From: Tomocerus qinae | Taxonomy: Eukaryota > Arthropoda > Collembola > Entomobryomorpha > Tomoceridae | Assembly (NCBI GenBank): GCA_020055645.1 | Contig: CM034547.1 | Span: forward strand, 43,726,409-43,790,408 | Direction of reading: 5' to 3' | Length of the DNA: 64,000 nt | Shown here: one piece after another, positions 38,264-50,764 of the stretch | Layout: the number at the start of each line of letters is the position of its first letter | Position numbering within the stretch: the stretch's first letter is position 1 | Position numbers and translations under genes: made by a program | Notes under the pieces: generated by a model | The model's database searches: none | The model's input: the letters and a program-made list of their open reading frames with translations, nothing else | What the model was told of the DNA's origin: nothing

Positions 38264-41200
38264 CTATACTTATAAAGCAGGGAGAAAAGAGTTACATTTA
38301 TTATTGTTAGGCAGAGGGAAGTTTTTAAAGGAAGGCATTAATTGTCTGCTTCCCCTTTTTAAGTTGACTTATTGTTTTCCACTCACAATTGCCGTCAAAT
38401 TATTCTTTTCTTCGGGTTTTTATGTGACAGAAGAGGGCGGCTCACGGAAGACAAAGGGATCATTTGAATTTCTATGCAAACCTAAATGTATCACTAACTA
38501 AACTATAAGAGGAAGTGCAGACAGGATCAGAAAATGCAAGTGGGATGTTTGGATGTAGGAATGCATTTTGCTCAGCCTCTCCAGCTTTATCCGCTTCATT
38601 AGCCGGTTGACATCAGCTCACTTAGAAAGTGGGTAGGGTTTTGTTTTACACATTCCAGAATAATATGATCTCTCTGTACCTCCTTCCGTCTTTTTACTAA
38701 AGTTCTATAAATACATATTTATGCACCCAAAGCTTAGAAATTCAGTGAAATTCAGTTTGTGTAACAGTTGTAAGTAATAGAGATAAATAAATGAAAATAA
38801 ATCTTGCATTTATTCTTATGAATTTGAATTTCATACTCAGAGTATTTCACTTAGAGTAGAATTCCTCCCTTTAGAACTGAAGAAAGTCAAGGGAAAACTG
38901 AAGAGGCATGTGAATTCTATTGTGAGTCAAATTCAATGATGTTGATGTTCCTTTGGATGTCATGTCATTTGACAAGCAACAATAATCTAAATAAGAAGAC
39001 GTGTGCATAGAGGAGCGAATTACTTTATTTTCCGAGACTGTGTAATATAAGAATGCCTAGTTAAGGTTTGAGCTGGGACTCATTATTTCCCTCGGATTCG
39101 GATGTGTCTGTAACAGTGTTAATCCATGCAAATGAGATGGAGGGACACGAGATGAGACAATGAGCTGAGAAGTAATTACCCGGGCGGCACGACGGGAGGG
39201 AAATGTCATCTACAACAATAAAACCCTTGCTCTTCCTCTTAACTTTCCTTTAAATACGTACGCATTGCTGCATCCACCGCTTTTAATACGCATCTTCCTC
39301 ATTCAGCTTGGCTTTCTATGATATCCCTATTATCTGTAAATACTCCTAGACTAAGACTTGCCTCGTGTCAAACTATTATTCTGTTTTACCGTCATGCTAC
39401 TTTCCACAAGCAGCTTACATATTATCACGACTAAATACGAAGACAGGAAGGTATTCCTATTGTTGCATTTCGTGTACCTATATTATTTGACTACTCCACG
39501 TACTATTTACTGCAAGTGTGTGTATGCAACTAAGCTTTAGCCACTTCATTAGAATAAATACTAATAACACCCTCCTTTGCTCCCATTGAAATTACTCCCT
39601 TGTTTTCTCCAGACTTTCCGACTTCCCATGAAATATTCTCACCGAGGTGTCAACCAAAGAGACAGAACCTGATTTTATGCCTCATGATGTTTTATTTAGG
39701 GAATTCATTCCTTTTCAGCAACTACATTCCTTTAACTTGACACAACCTGAGTTTGTTACCCAGATGTGGGCTTTTCATGTACTCTTACATAAATCTCATG
39801 TATTTTTTACCTCTCATCGCATTGCAAGTCAATAAAAATCAGAAAAATACTAATTCCGGAAAATAAAATAAATATCCAGATGCTATTTCAATTACTGAGG
39901 AAGAGAAAATCTGTTATTTCAAATGGAACAACTTATTTGTTAATCACCACAACATTAAAAAAGTCGTTTTGCCTTCACAATAATATTTTAAAATGACACG
40001 TTTTAAGTGACATTTAATTTAAAGAAATAAAATTGCAAATCTGAAGTCAAAAATGCCGTAGCAAAGTTTCCACAAAAAATCGTTGTATTTATATTTTCCA
40101 TATAGTACCTATAGTCATTTGGGAGAGCAGGATACGAATAAAGTGAAATGAACGTTTGTTGTGTAAGTTACGATTTTCAATTACAACTGGAGGAGAAAGC
40201 TCCGGTGATTCAACTGAGTAAAATATACAGTAATAATATCAGTAACAGACACACATGCACCCCACGACAAGAGAAGGAAACCACTGGATTGTATTGCATT
40301 GGAGAAATGTCTATTTAGTGTTGGTATATATTGAAGAGAGAATAGAAAGAATCTCAACTAATAAGGAGATCTACGTAATAGGATCTAAGTAAGGGAAAGT
40401 ATTAGGAAGGAGTTGTATGCAGCCGTAGAGTGTTATTAAGTATAAGTTGATATTGCCCATAAGGGGTAATAGAGCCAGAGCGTTGTGCTGCAATAACATT
40501 AGAGCCCGACACTTCTTCCAAATGAGCTAGCATTTTTTAGATGAAATAAATATCCGGGATGATCTGTAGATACGGCGCCTGTAAAAATGAGCTGGTAGAT
40601 AAGAAAGGAAAGGGTGAGTAAAAGTATGTACATACCATTTCTCCGTCTGATAGTTTGTTTTAGAAATACGGAAAAATGAATGCCTTCCTTATGGTTTCCA
40701 TAATAAGCTTCTTTAATAGAGATAGTAAGCGGATAAGGAAGGCGAATTGAGCTCCGAGTTTAAATAAAAGTGAAGGAGGAAAAAAAACTGAACGTGAGTA
40801 ATCAAGTTTATTGGAAAGAACTCGCTTTGTTTTCCTATCTAATTTTTTCTAATATTTCCTATGGGATTGCATTAGGCTCCCGATTTCTCATTTGCATACA
40901 GTTTGGATATGGAATGCTATCGGGGTGACTGGCTTTTTTCGTCTTTTCACCGATCTCCTTCTGACTTGACTGACTGAATTTACTTTTATTTTTTCGGCTT
41001 CACTGTGGATATAAATTAGATGTTTGTAACTACCACTGGAAATAGTGTACATATCCGCTGTTACTGTAAATGTATGTAATACTGTTGACTACATCTACAT
41101 CCTTGTGCCAAATGAGATTGTTTTCAAGATAATCATATTGAACCAGGTTTTCTTTCTCTTCCTCATTTACGTCATACAAGGGTGGCTTTTATTGAGGCAA

Positions 41201-42147
41201 AAATGCAATAAAATTCTTAATAAGATTTCTTATGTTCTTTCAATCTGCGTTCGTTTTAACTAAACACACCTAACTGTATTAGCAGTTCCAATGTAGCCAA
41301 CATTGAAATTCATTCCTTTTACTATGCAACAAGCCCTATGATGTAGCTTCTAGAATGCACTCCTGATTTAATTTAAAAGCAAGAAAGAAATCCACTTTGA
41401 TGCTTTTAACGGCTAATGGATATAAAATCAACTGAAAATTAACAACAAGTCATCAACAGAGAGATTCAAAAGAGTTATTTCTCAATATAAAACATTATTA
41501 ACGTTTTTCTGTTAATTATGCATGAGCCTTTATGCTTTATCGCTCATATCTTGCATTTCTTTTTTACTAACTCCTATGCATTGTGTTTACAATAGCATCC
41601 ACACACATTTGTGAAACTTTCTCTCCGTCTCACGTCAAAGGCAAGATGAATTGCCCGAACTGGGCGTAGGAATTATTCAGAATGATGATTTCATCCTGCA
41701 AAGGGTTCACTGCATTGCATACTGATATAAATTCAGTAAGAAAACGGCAGGGACCTAAACATTTTTATTTTAAATGTATTTACTATCAAGGAATCTATAT
41801 ATGGCACTCTGGAGACCCATTTTTTACAAAAGACAAAGCACTCTGGCAAAATATTCACTACCAGTAAAAAAGACAGATAGTTGGCTTACCTCAAGTCCAT
41901 TCCAAGTCATTGGAGAGAATCCCACTCTTCTACGAGTATAAAACGTTCAGACGTCCTTAATATACTATTTGTAACTGTAGATTAAAATTCTTACCAACAA
42001 AAAGGTACCTCATTTGAAAAACATTGGAACTGCCACAACACAACTGTAAATAAATAATGAACACAAAGTAAATAGATGAGTTTTATTCTAGTGAATACTT
42101 AAAATGGACTTATCTGTCATCGTAGAAAATATATGATCCATTTAGAG

Positions 42148-42242
42148 GTGAAAATTAGAACTTTGCAGTATCTTTCGATAATTGCTTGGAATATTATTGA
42201 AACTTCAATTCTTATTACTTAAAAAACCTTCATTGTAATAAT
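42148..42242 (+). repeat. dispersed repeat, copy 1
   Basis: This is a 95-base sequence starting GTGAAAATTAGAACTTT. It shares the block AAACTTCAATTCTTATTA and the ending GTAATAAT with 43701-43796. Overall identity by eye is around three quarters to four fifths, in the same orientation. It is probably an old interspersed repeat family. Confidence 0.65.
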
Positions 42243-43700
42243 TCATTACTAAAGGTATTATGTAGATGTGTGTCGCTCTCATTGCTTTTTATGTGTATGA
42301 TTATTTAGCAAAGTAATAGTACAGGAATAGAGTGGATTACAAATATTTTAGGGAAGTCGGGTTAAAATACACTTCTTTGGGAAGCTAATCTAATTAAAAA
42401 TAGTTTTTCAATGAATTATCTCAACTGGCAGTTGAAATTGAATAATAAGGTGTGAGAAGACGGGAAAAGAAAATGGATAAGTTAATGCCGAAAGGCAAAG
42501 GAAAAGTAAGTCGAGTAAAAAGTGAGTGGGTTACTTGTTGGTTCATTTCACAGCCATTATTTCTCCACTGAGCATCTAATTCAATTAATACTGTACTTAA
42601 CTTCATCTCACCATTGAATCGTGCTGTATTTCACTGAAATACTGCTACACCCGACACCAGACGAAACTAGAACGAGTGTTCACTTTACGGTTATTGTCAT
42701 ACGTTTTTCCTACCCTCCTGTTTTGTTTCCTTCCTCAATCCTCATCCTCCCTAATCAATTCTCCAACTTTTTTATCCTTCCGCCGATTCTACGCCTAACT
42801 CTTTTGTGGAGAAACAGAACAGACGTGAAACAACACTTTGCTCTCATTTAGCCAATACTATAATAATGTAGCGGCATGAGTGGATTGACAAAACTACCGC
42901 CTGTCTAATTGTGAAATGTCTCATTCAACATGTACTTTGTCTCCAAGCACGTTGGTGTTGGTACTGCCAATTAAAATTACTCTTCCTCAAGTTGTATGGC
43001 AGTCTGCTGTATGAGAGCATTCATGTTTGTCAAACTAACTCAGGCCAGACTCTGTTGAAATACAAAAATTCAGTCTCCTTTACCCCAAAAGCCAAATCTA
43101 TGTGCATGGTTACATGTGTCAAGAATGAGAATTTTTCTATAGTATTTTCTACGAAAGCTTGAGTATAGAGATAACAAAGCTAGTCCCTATACTGCACATT
43201 AGTTTTGTCTATTTCACCCCATCCTATTACACTTGTTACATGCTGGGCCACTAAACAACCCTTTTTCCCTAAAACTGCATTGTCAGTTCCAATTAGAATG
43301 CAACCCCAAACGAGTTACACAAAAATGAGCAGAACAGATAATGATAGGCAGATTCAGGGAGGTGATTGATTGATTGATAAGCAATGTATGAAGTTTTGCG
43401 TGCACAAAAGTCACAAAAATATACAGACTTTTGGTATACATGCGTCTAATAATAATGCAGTGATGTGGACTTGTTGTGTCAATTAACTTTGTTCATTTGA
43501 CAAATGTTCCCAATAAGACCAAACCAATATTTTCAACAGCTTTGGTTTTGACCATTTCCATAATTGTGGATTACACATACTATACATATCAACAAACAAG
43601 TATTATAACCAGACGCATTTTTGCATTTACTCTTTTAACCCTTCAATGTGGTTCTCATTTCTAGGATTATATATTTGTAGTAATAGTAAACGTAAGAGAT

Positions 43701-43796
43701 GTGAAAAATAGAACTTTAAAGTGTTTCTCTATAATTGCATGGATTAAATATTAAAACTTCAATTCTTATTAATTTAAAAAGCTTCCTCGTAATAAT
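43701..43796 (+). repeat. dispersed repeat, copy 2
   Basis: This is the partner of 42148-42242, beginning GTGAAAAATAGAACTTT. The copies are 1.55 kb apart. No terminal repeats or target duplications were recognised around either. Confidence 0.65.
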
Positions 43797-44955
43797 ATCA
43801 TGATAATAGTACATTGTAAATATAAATGGGGTCTTTAAAGGAATAATAATAACTTTAATTACAGAGTAGATCAAGTAATAATATCTAGAATATAATACAA
43901 GCATCCATTGGCAAATATTAATTAGTATTTAACATTCTGCTTTTATTCCATTTAAACTTGTAATTATTTAACATTACATAAACCTTTACTGTAAGAATTG
44001 CTGTGTTAACATTAGATGTGGTACTTGTATTATTGCAACGCTGACATGATACGAATGTCTAAATGACATATCTGACTACCCTAGTCTATGTAGTGAAGTG
44101 AATGAGGTTGAATTGATGAGAATGGCACCCTGTGGATTTAGCGTCTGAATTCGGTTGCCTTCTCGTCTCATGATTATCGATACGTAATTCGAAAGTGTGG
44201 GGAAACCAGGAGGTCTGTGAAATCTCTGCGGGAGGCTCATCTGGAAATTGACATGCAATTTTTTAAGAATACAAAAAAGCGATTCTTAAACTTCCTTACA
44301 CAAGCATGAACATAATGCACAGGGTGACAAAGAAAGAAAACGGTCGCGACACAAAAAACTGATTCTGATCGATTGTCCCGTCACTTCCCTCATTGTTGGC
44401 AGAATAAAGTGGAGGGAATGAATAGGAAGAGAACAAACTGCAGTGTCAATATCTCAATCCTGTGGTTTCGCCTATTTTAGGTAAATGCATATTATACTTC
44501 CAAGATTCAAGCGTGTAAGTAATCGTGAGTCATAAAGTGTCCACCAATACAATGACAAGATATATAATTGTGTAACCCTATTGGGAATTGTATAATGTGA
44601 ATAGAAGCAAATGAATATACACAGACAAATGAATGGCATTTCATGATTGGTAGTAATTCATGCATAGGGAACTTCAATTAATTACATAGTTTACAATCTC
44701 TCTGAGCTCCACCAGTAAAGAGTCATAGCTGAGTGGGTGTCAGTAATGTTGGTAGGCTGATTGTGCGAATTATTACCTCACATTCCTAATTTCACGACTT
44801 GCAATGTTTCAGATGGAAATTAAGCACCAAGTTATTAGTTTCAACCTTAGCAAAGAGATCACCCTCCTCTGGCAGGGTGTAGCCGTCCTTTAATATTATA
44901 TGATCTTTATTCTCGTCTATTTTCGGCTGAAGCAATATTTACAGTTTAATCTTAC

Positions 44956-44959
44956 TATT
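44956..44959. repeat. target site duplication TATT (left)
   Basis: TATT directly precedes the TGTAGTG start of the left LTR and recurs directly after the right LTR at 51147-51150. In AT-rich DNA a 4-base match has some chance of coincidence, but its position at both exact LTR edges supports it. Confidence 0.75.
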
Positions 44960-45341
44960 TGTAGTGTTTATAAGAAATGTAATGTACTATCTATAAGGGG
45001 AATACTATTGTACTATAATAATATAAGGTGCGACATGCGCACGGGGGAGACTGGCTGATTGTATCTGTTGAGCGGGTAGCGAAACAGAAAGGCAGAAAAG
45101 ATAATGTAAAGTCAGTAGTTGAGATCAGTAGCAATGGGGACATTGGCGAGCTACTAGATCAGTCGTTTGGGTCTCGGTCTGCGAAGCAAGTCTGCACCAA
45201 GATGGCAGAAATAAAGAGAGACAATTAAGAAGTACTGCAGATTGTCCGTCTATTCATTCCGTGGCATCTTCACCTGAATCATGCTTCTCCCGGCTATCCC
45301 TATCTCTTATATCTCTACCTCTGGCTACCATCTTTATCACA
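44960..45341 (+). repeat. 5' LTR of LARD-like element
   Basis: This 382-bp LTR has TG...CA ends. An AT-rich TATA-like run (CTATAATAATATAAGG, about 45012-45027) precedes a GC-richer part, and AATAAA at 45209-45214 could be the poly(A) signal. That order (TATA, then poly(A) signal about 195 bases later) is that of a working LTR. A 66-codon frame inside (45028-45228) starts at GTG and occurs in both LTRs; I do not consider it a gene. Confidence 0.92.
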
Positions 45342-45451
45342 AAAGATGCGTTTTTTTCGATTTTGACGGGACGAGAAATGGACCAGGAGGAAGACAACAG
45401 CGGAAACGACGACGGAGGATAGAAGTCAACATCTGCATCGCAACCGACGAC
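45342..45451 (+). other. leader exon of LARD-like element with micro-ORF
   Basis: This 110-base segment of ordinary base balance lies between the LTR and a strong splice donor, CGAC|GTAAGTG (GT at 45452). It contains a 14-codon ATG frame at 45378-45422 (MDQEEDNSGNDDGG, stop TAG). The base after the LTR is not followed by a TGG-type primer site. Confidence 0.4.
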
Positions 45452-46906
45452 GTAAGTGAAAGTGTTTTTTTGCTTAAATTAAATTGGGAATATTAAAAAG
45501 GGGAAATTTTGATTCGATATAAAGTTAAATTTTGAGAAAAGTGGATATTGTATGCCTATAATATAGTTCTTTGAAAATCAAAATTAAGGGGCTAAAATAA
45601 ATGGGGGAGGAGCGCGTCACATTAAATTAGGACAAGTAAAATGCGCTGATTCCGAATATATATTTTTTGTTTGCTAAAAGTTTGTTATTTTTACAAAAAT
45701 TTGGGATTTTTACAATGCATGTAAAAGAGTAGGAAAGCTTGGGCCACTAAAGGGCGGCCATTTTATTGTTATACTCCATTCCATGCGGCAGCAGCAGAGT
45801 ACTTACGTGCTTGTAGACTGTATGTTGCATAGAGCTATACAGTACAACACGGAAGGAGCTGTTCATTTCTGCGAAAGGGAAAGTGAAATGAAATTGAAAG
45901 TTTTTATTAAAATATAGGCATATAATTGACATTATTATTGGAAATTGTGATTTGTGTTTGTGAATGTACAATGTGTATTATTTGTGTCATTTAGGGAAGC
46001 ATAGCATTTAGAAAAGGAAATTTTCGATTGAATTTGGTCATGTGTATTATGAAATTTTGATTGAAAAAGAGAGCAAATTGTGGGGCAGAATGTGAAAAGA
46101 GTTAAAATATATTTGGTTTTTGAATTTGGAAGATAGTAGTATGTATTTATTATTAAATTGGGATTTTGAGTGGCAATAATATTATGATTTTCTAATTTTG
46201 ATTTTGTATTACCAACGTGAAGTTATAGCGTAATGATATAAAAAGCAAAGTAATGTTATAGCAATTTTGGCTTTGATTTGTAATGTTGAATTGAAAAGTT
46301 TTGAATTATTTGTAGAAAAGAGAAAAGTAGCAAACCGCCCCATAATAAGCGAAAGGAGAGGATAGTTAAGGTTAATTAAGGTTAAGATTGGTGGAAGCTG
46401 TTACGGAAAGACCTAATGTACTTTCATTAGAAAAGCGAGTTGGAAATTGGTATTGTGAAAATGCAAACGAGTGAAGTCTGGGATTTCAGTCGTCTGCATA
46501 AATTATATTTGAACTTTGATGATCAGTGAGATTTTTGTGATTTTCTGTCTAGAGATAAAAAGTAATTATTTTCGTTTTGGATTTTTGTCAGTAACTAATT
46601 AACTTAATGATAGCTAGCGTTGTTCTTTGAGAAGCAACGACGAATCATGCGATTCGTATAGCGAGATTCTAATTTGAGAATTTAACTAATTAGATAAAAA
46701 ATTATGAAATACCTACCTAATAAGCATTATGGTGATTATAACTAATTGAAATGAATAATTTGTGTGCAATGATTAGATAATTGGTAGAATGGCATAATGA
46801 GATAAAAGTAAATTTGTTTAAAAGTTTGTACTAATTGGTATTCTGTTTCTTTGAGTTAAAATCTAAGTGTGTTTCTCGACGGAATCCTAATCTAACTTGA
46901 CATCAG
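45452..46906 (+). other. putative intron in LARD-like element
   Basis: It begins with the consensus donor GTAAGT and could end at TTGACATCAG (46906), after which base composition abruptly becomes balanced and purine-rich for about 200 bases. Most of the stretch between is C-poor. Splicing is inferred only from sites and composition. Confidence 0.35.
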
Positions 46907-47105
46907 ACTGGCGCCGAGAAACGTGGCTATGGCAAAGAATGTGGCCAACGAGACGTGAGGTCAAGGAGACTCAGAGGACAAATCGAGAAGAAGAGTCGTT
47001 TGAGAACTCGAGGAGAAATGATGATGGAGGAGGAAGACGAGAAGGACGTGTGGATTGGAACTTGGGTGTAGGAGTACTCATTCCGAGACTCCATGGCTAA
47101 GTCAA
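46907..47105 (+). other. GC-balanced island, possible internal exon or displaced primer site
   Basis: This island is rich in GAGA/GAAG words within otherwise C-poor DNA. It starts ACTGGCGCCGAGAAACGTGG; the TGGCGCC...AACGTGG part resembles tRNA-Lys-type primer binding sites, but it lies 1.57 kb inside the LTR. A 67-codon frame (from 46897) covers it and is arginine/glutamate-rich and low in complexity. I do not claim a protein. Confidence 0.35.
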
Positions 47106-50100
47106 AATTATCGGTTTCATTTATTTAATAAAATTTATTTTGATTATGGCATTTATTTGAAAATATCGTTGCACTTTGAAAAAATTCTGATTCTATATTA
47201 TGTGGTATTTGAATTTATTTTGAGATTATTTGATTTGGAATTGAAATTATTTTGAATTGTTGGTCTATTTCGGTCTGAACGTAAATGTATAATAGGGAAG
47301 TTGAATTAAGATTGGAAATGGGGGCATTTAAGATGCATTTAGTGAAAATTTTGGAATTTACTACAGAAAGTAAGTAGACTAATAGAGAGTATGCGGTTAT
47401 TTATTTAGGAAAGGAAACATGGAATAATTATACAATGCATATAAATTGGGAGAGATTTAATGGAATAAAGCTAGAATTTTGGAAGTTGATAGTTTGATTT
47501 GTTTTGAAGGTTTGATTTTGATTTAAAGTAAAGAAATGTGCATTTATAATTACGAAATGGAGGAATTGAATGAAAGGTTCATAGAGGTTTATGGATTAGA
47601 TAATGATGTGAAGTGAGTGTGCGTTTGAGTATAGTTATAAAATAATTTGGATTTCGTGAGTTTAATTTGAAATTATGCGTTTGTTTATGAAAAAGCGATT
47701 AGTTATCTGGAAGCATTTGGAGTTTTATTATTTTTTTTATTGAAAAGCGAGATTCCGATTGAGAATGAGCAAGCAAGATTCCTATTGGGAATGGGAATGC
47801 GAGATTCGTAAAGCGAATAAAAGAGCAAAGCTAATAATAATAAATCCTTTTGTGTCTATCTAGTAATTATTTCGTGATTTCTAATTTTACCTGGCAATGC
47901 AAAGCTAAAGAAAATGAAACATTAAGTTGATAAGCATTTAATTTTGGAAGTTTAATTTTGGAATTGATTTTTCGTTTTGGAAAAGCAAACGAAGTAAAGT
48001 TTAAATGAATTTTGGGAATTATTTTAGTAAAGTCAATTTTGTTTCGGGGATTTTTATTTGAAATGTTAATATCGGATAAAAAGGTGTGAATTTGATTGGA
48101 AAGTCACAATGTATGGCGGTTCGGATAAAAGAACGATTGTGGAAATCAATTATGAGGTGTGAATGGAGATCAGGATAATAGGAATGGGGGATTAGTTTCT
48201 CTACGTTCTGATTCTCAATTACGGACAAACTGAGAATAAGTAGAGCAAGGCATCAGCAGTTACGTTAGAAGGGACTTGTTGGAGAGAGGATTTCCCAGGT
48301 CGTGGAAAATGTAGAGTTGCTGTACGCTGAGTTTGAATTGTCTCAATTAATTAAATGTTTGCAAAAATTCTTCGATTCTTTGAATCATACCTTGAGAGTG
48401 AATGATGGTTGAACAAATAGCTAGTACTACCTTAAGAGACGTAAGCTATAATACGGAGTGATCTAGTAAAGAATCTTCTACCTTAAAATTTATTTTATTT
48501 GAAAGTTGATTTTGATTTATGCGAAAAATTGGGAAATTATTTGAATGTTTGTTGGATAACTTGACTTTGCTAATGAAGGGAAATTTTAGTAAAAGTAACT
48601 GGGGAGAATTGATAATGCTTATGAAAATAAAATGTGAAGTAAAATGAAGTTGTATTTGCTAAGGAATGTGTTTAATGTTGATCCTATATTACAAACAGTA
48701 TAAGTAAAAGGGATTTATGTGTTTTAATTTTGCGATTGAAGTTTGCTAGACAAGAAATATTTATATTTTCGTGAGACTTGAGTTAGTCAAATAGCAGTAA
48801 ATCTTAGTTGCATAAATATGAAGGGAAAGGAGAAGTGCATATAATTTTAGGAAAAGTTGAAGTTGTTGTGTTTTTGGGCTAATAACTATGAATTGGAGAA
48901 TACTACAGTAATTTCATAAATGTAATGTTTGATTTCTTGGGCTACCTATACAATGTAATCATGAATTGAGGAATACTATCGATGTTTGTAATGAAGTCGC
49001 TTCCTTGGAGTGGTGAAATCTTAGGAGTTGTGGGAATGAAAACTGATCATTAGGAAAATGAGATTCGCTTCTCTGGAGTAGTGAAAAAGCTTGAAATGCA
49101 TTAATGAAAACTTATAGTATGTAAGGCGGGGTGACGAAACGTAGGGAAAGCGTTGTATCTACTAGTACTACTCGGAGGATAATTAAATTGATAGTCTCAT
49201 GGGCGCACTAGTGGGACTATTCAATAAAGCGAAGAAATGCTGTTATGTTTTGAGTTACGATTTATAAATCTGGTACTTTTCGATCGTGTAAGGCTTAGCT
49301 CTAACGTTCCATCCTAGGGATGCATTGAATGTAGCGTAGGAAAAGCGGTGGACCGGATTATTAGTATTACCTTGTGGGAGAATAATATGGAAAGTACATA
49401 TTATTCGATACGAAAATAATGTGGGAAACGTAAGGCTTATTCAGACGGTGCAATCCATCCTATAGTTTAGTATTAATGTTAGTTTTTGAGAGAGAATTGA
49501 TTGGAAATGGAAAATGATTGGCATAAGAAATGAGAATATAATTTAAGGATAATTTGTTGGTGAGAAATAGTTATAGGCTGAAAGAATAGAGAGGAATTAT
49601 CATATGTTTGATACGTAAGGAAAGTGGAAGCAAGGGATTACCCGCACTGGAGAAAGATAATTTGTTGATATTTGGAAAGCAAATATGTAATTAAGTTGAG
49701 AAAGACATCCTGAGTCAGGGATTGTCATGAGCAATAGATTTAAGTGAAAGAGTTAGATTTAAGTTAAGTTGAGAGAAAGCCTTGAGGGCAAAAAATGAAC
49801 TGTTATAGTATTTAAGAGAGAAATAGAGGCCTTGAGGGCAATGAGATAATATAGTAGTAGTAGAATTTAAGTTTGAGATTTTGGGTTGAAAGAGACCAAT
49901 AGTTTATAAGTAAAGTTTTGAAAGTTTGAAATTGATGAAATTATGAAATTGAGTGATTTAGTAATAATAGAATGTGTTTAAAATGAGATAATATTCTTGA
50001 TATTATGTGTTTTGAGTTGGAAAAGTGTCTGAAAGTAATAATTAAGAGTTTTGAAGTGAAAGCTAGCACCAGGGAGTGGTGAAAGGAAAAGAGAGACACA

Positions 50101-50750
50101 AGTAAAAGTTTTAGTGCAATTTTTGTTGGATTTTTCTTGTTAGAAAAACAGAATGTTGGGAGTGCAAAGGTATGAGTGTGATTTATGCTATAATATAGTA
50201 TGTTTTGAATTTTGGTATAAAAGTATGATAAGGACTTTGGTAATATAAATGTTTTTGAAAAGGAATTGGAATTAATGGAAAAGTCAAAAAAAAAAGAAAT
50301 ATTAATTGCTAAAGGAAAACATTAATTATTTGTGTTTTGTTGTATTTTTGGAACTTGGAAATGAGTCATTTGAGTGTTGCGGTCGTATTCGTATGAGGAG
50401 AGAGACGACATGACAAGCGAGCAGGAATGAAAGCCTGATTTGATGAATCGTGAGAGGCCCCACGAGAGAATTATTTCTTCTACTCAGCAATTGTCATCGA
50501 AAATCTACAGCGTCTCAAATGATCAAGCAACATGAAAAGAATATTGGCATTATGATATTATATGTGAAATGTTTGAATTGTGATTGAGTTATGTTTATGA
50601 TTTGGAATAATGTAATATGTGTTATGTGAAAATGGCATTATGATTTTGAAATTTGTTAGTTGACATTTATATTATCAACCATTTGTAAAAACAACTTGCA
50701 TGGATTTTTCTTTTGGGTTAGAAGGGTTAATTTCGGGAGAAATTAATTGT
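47106..50750 (+). other. C-poor interior of LARD-like element with hairpins and diverged repeats
   Basis: Long stretches have few C on the plus strand, for example 1 C against 14 G in bases 50221-50280. Short perfect hairpins occur at 49310-49322 (CATCC-TAG-GGATG), 49709-49719 (CCTGA-G-TCAGG) and 50067-50081 (CACCA-GGGAG-TGGTG), and a GCC/GGC stem-forming word is repeated at 49779-49789 and 49829-49839. Blocks recur with divergence: TAGTACTAC at 48422, 49163 and (as TAGTATTAC) 49362; GTAAGGCTTA at 49288 and 49430. Another balanced island lies at about 50378-50530. No coding potential is seen. Confidence 0.6.
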
Positions 50751-50751
50751 G

Positions 50752-50764
50752 AGAAAAGGGGATT
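50752..50764 (+). other. putative polypurine tract of LARD-like element
   Basis: GAGAAAAGGGGATTT runs into the TG of the right LTR (50765); the purine run GAGAAAAGGGGA ends about three bases short of it. It is the main reason for assigning plus orientation. Confidence 0.6.

Larger units (their letters stand above)
36715..44955. other. non-coding stretch with scattered repeats
   Basis: No supported gene is present. It contains a diverged pair of dispersed repeats (42148-42242 and 43701-43796) and a small hairpin near 38.2 kb. Short ORFs show no domain or splice context that I trust. Confidence 0.6.

Noticed and set aside
45028-45228. 66-codon frame repeated exactly in both LTRs (also 50833-51033)
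   Set aside because: It starts at GTG, is duplicated only because the LTR is, and has no motif.
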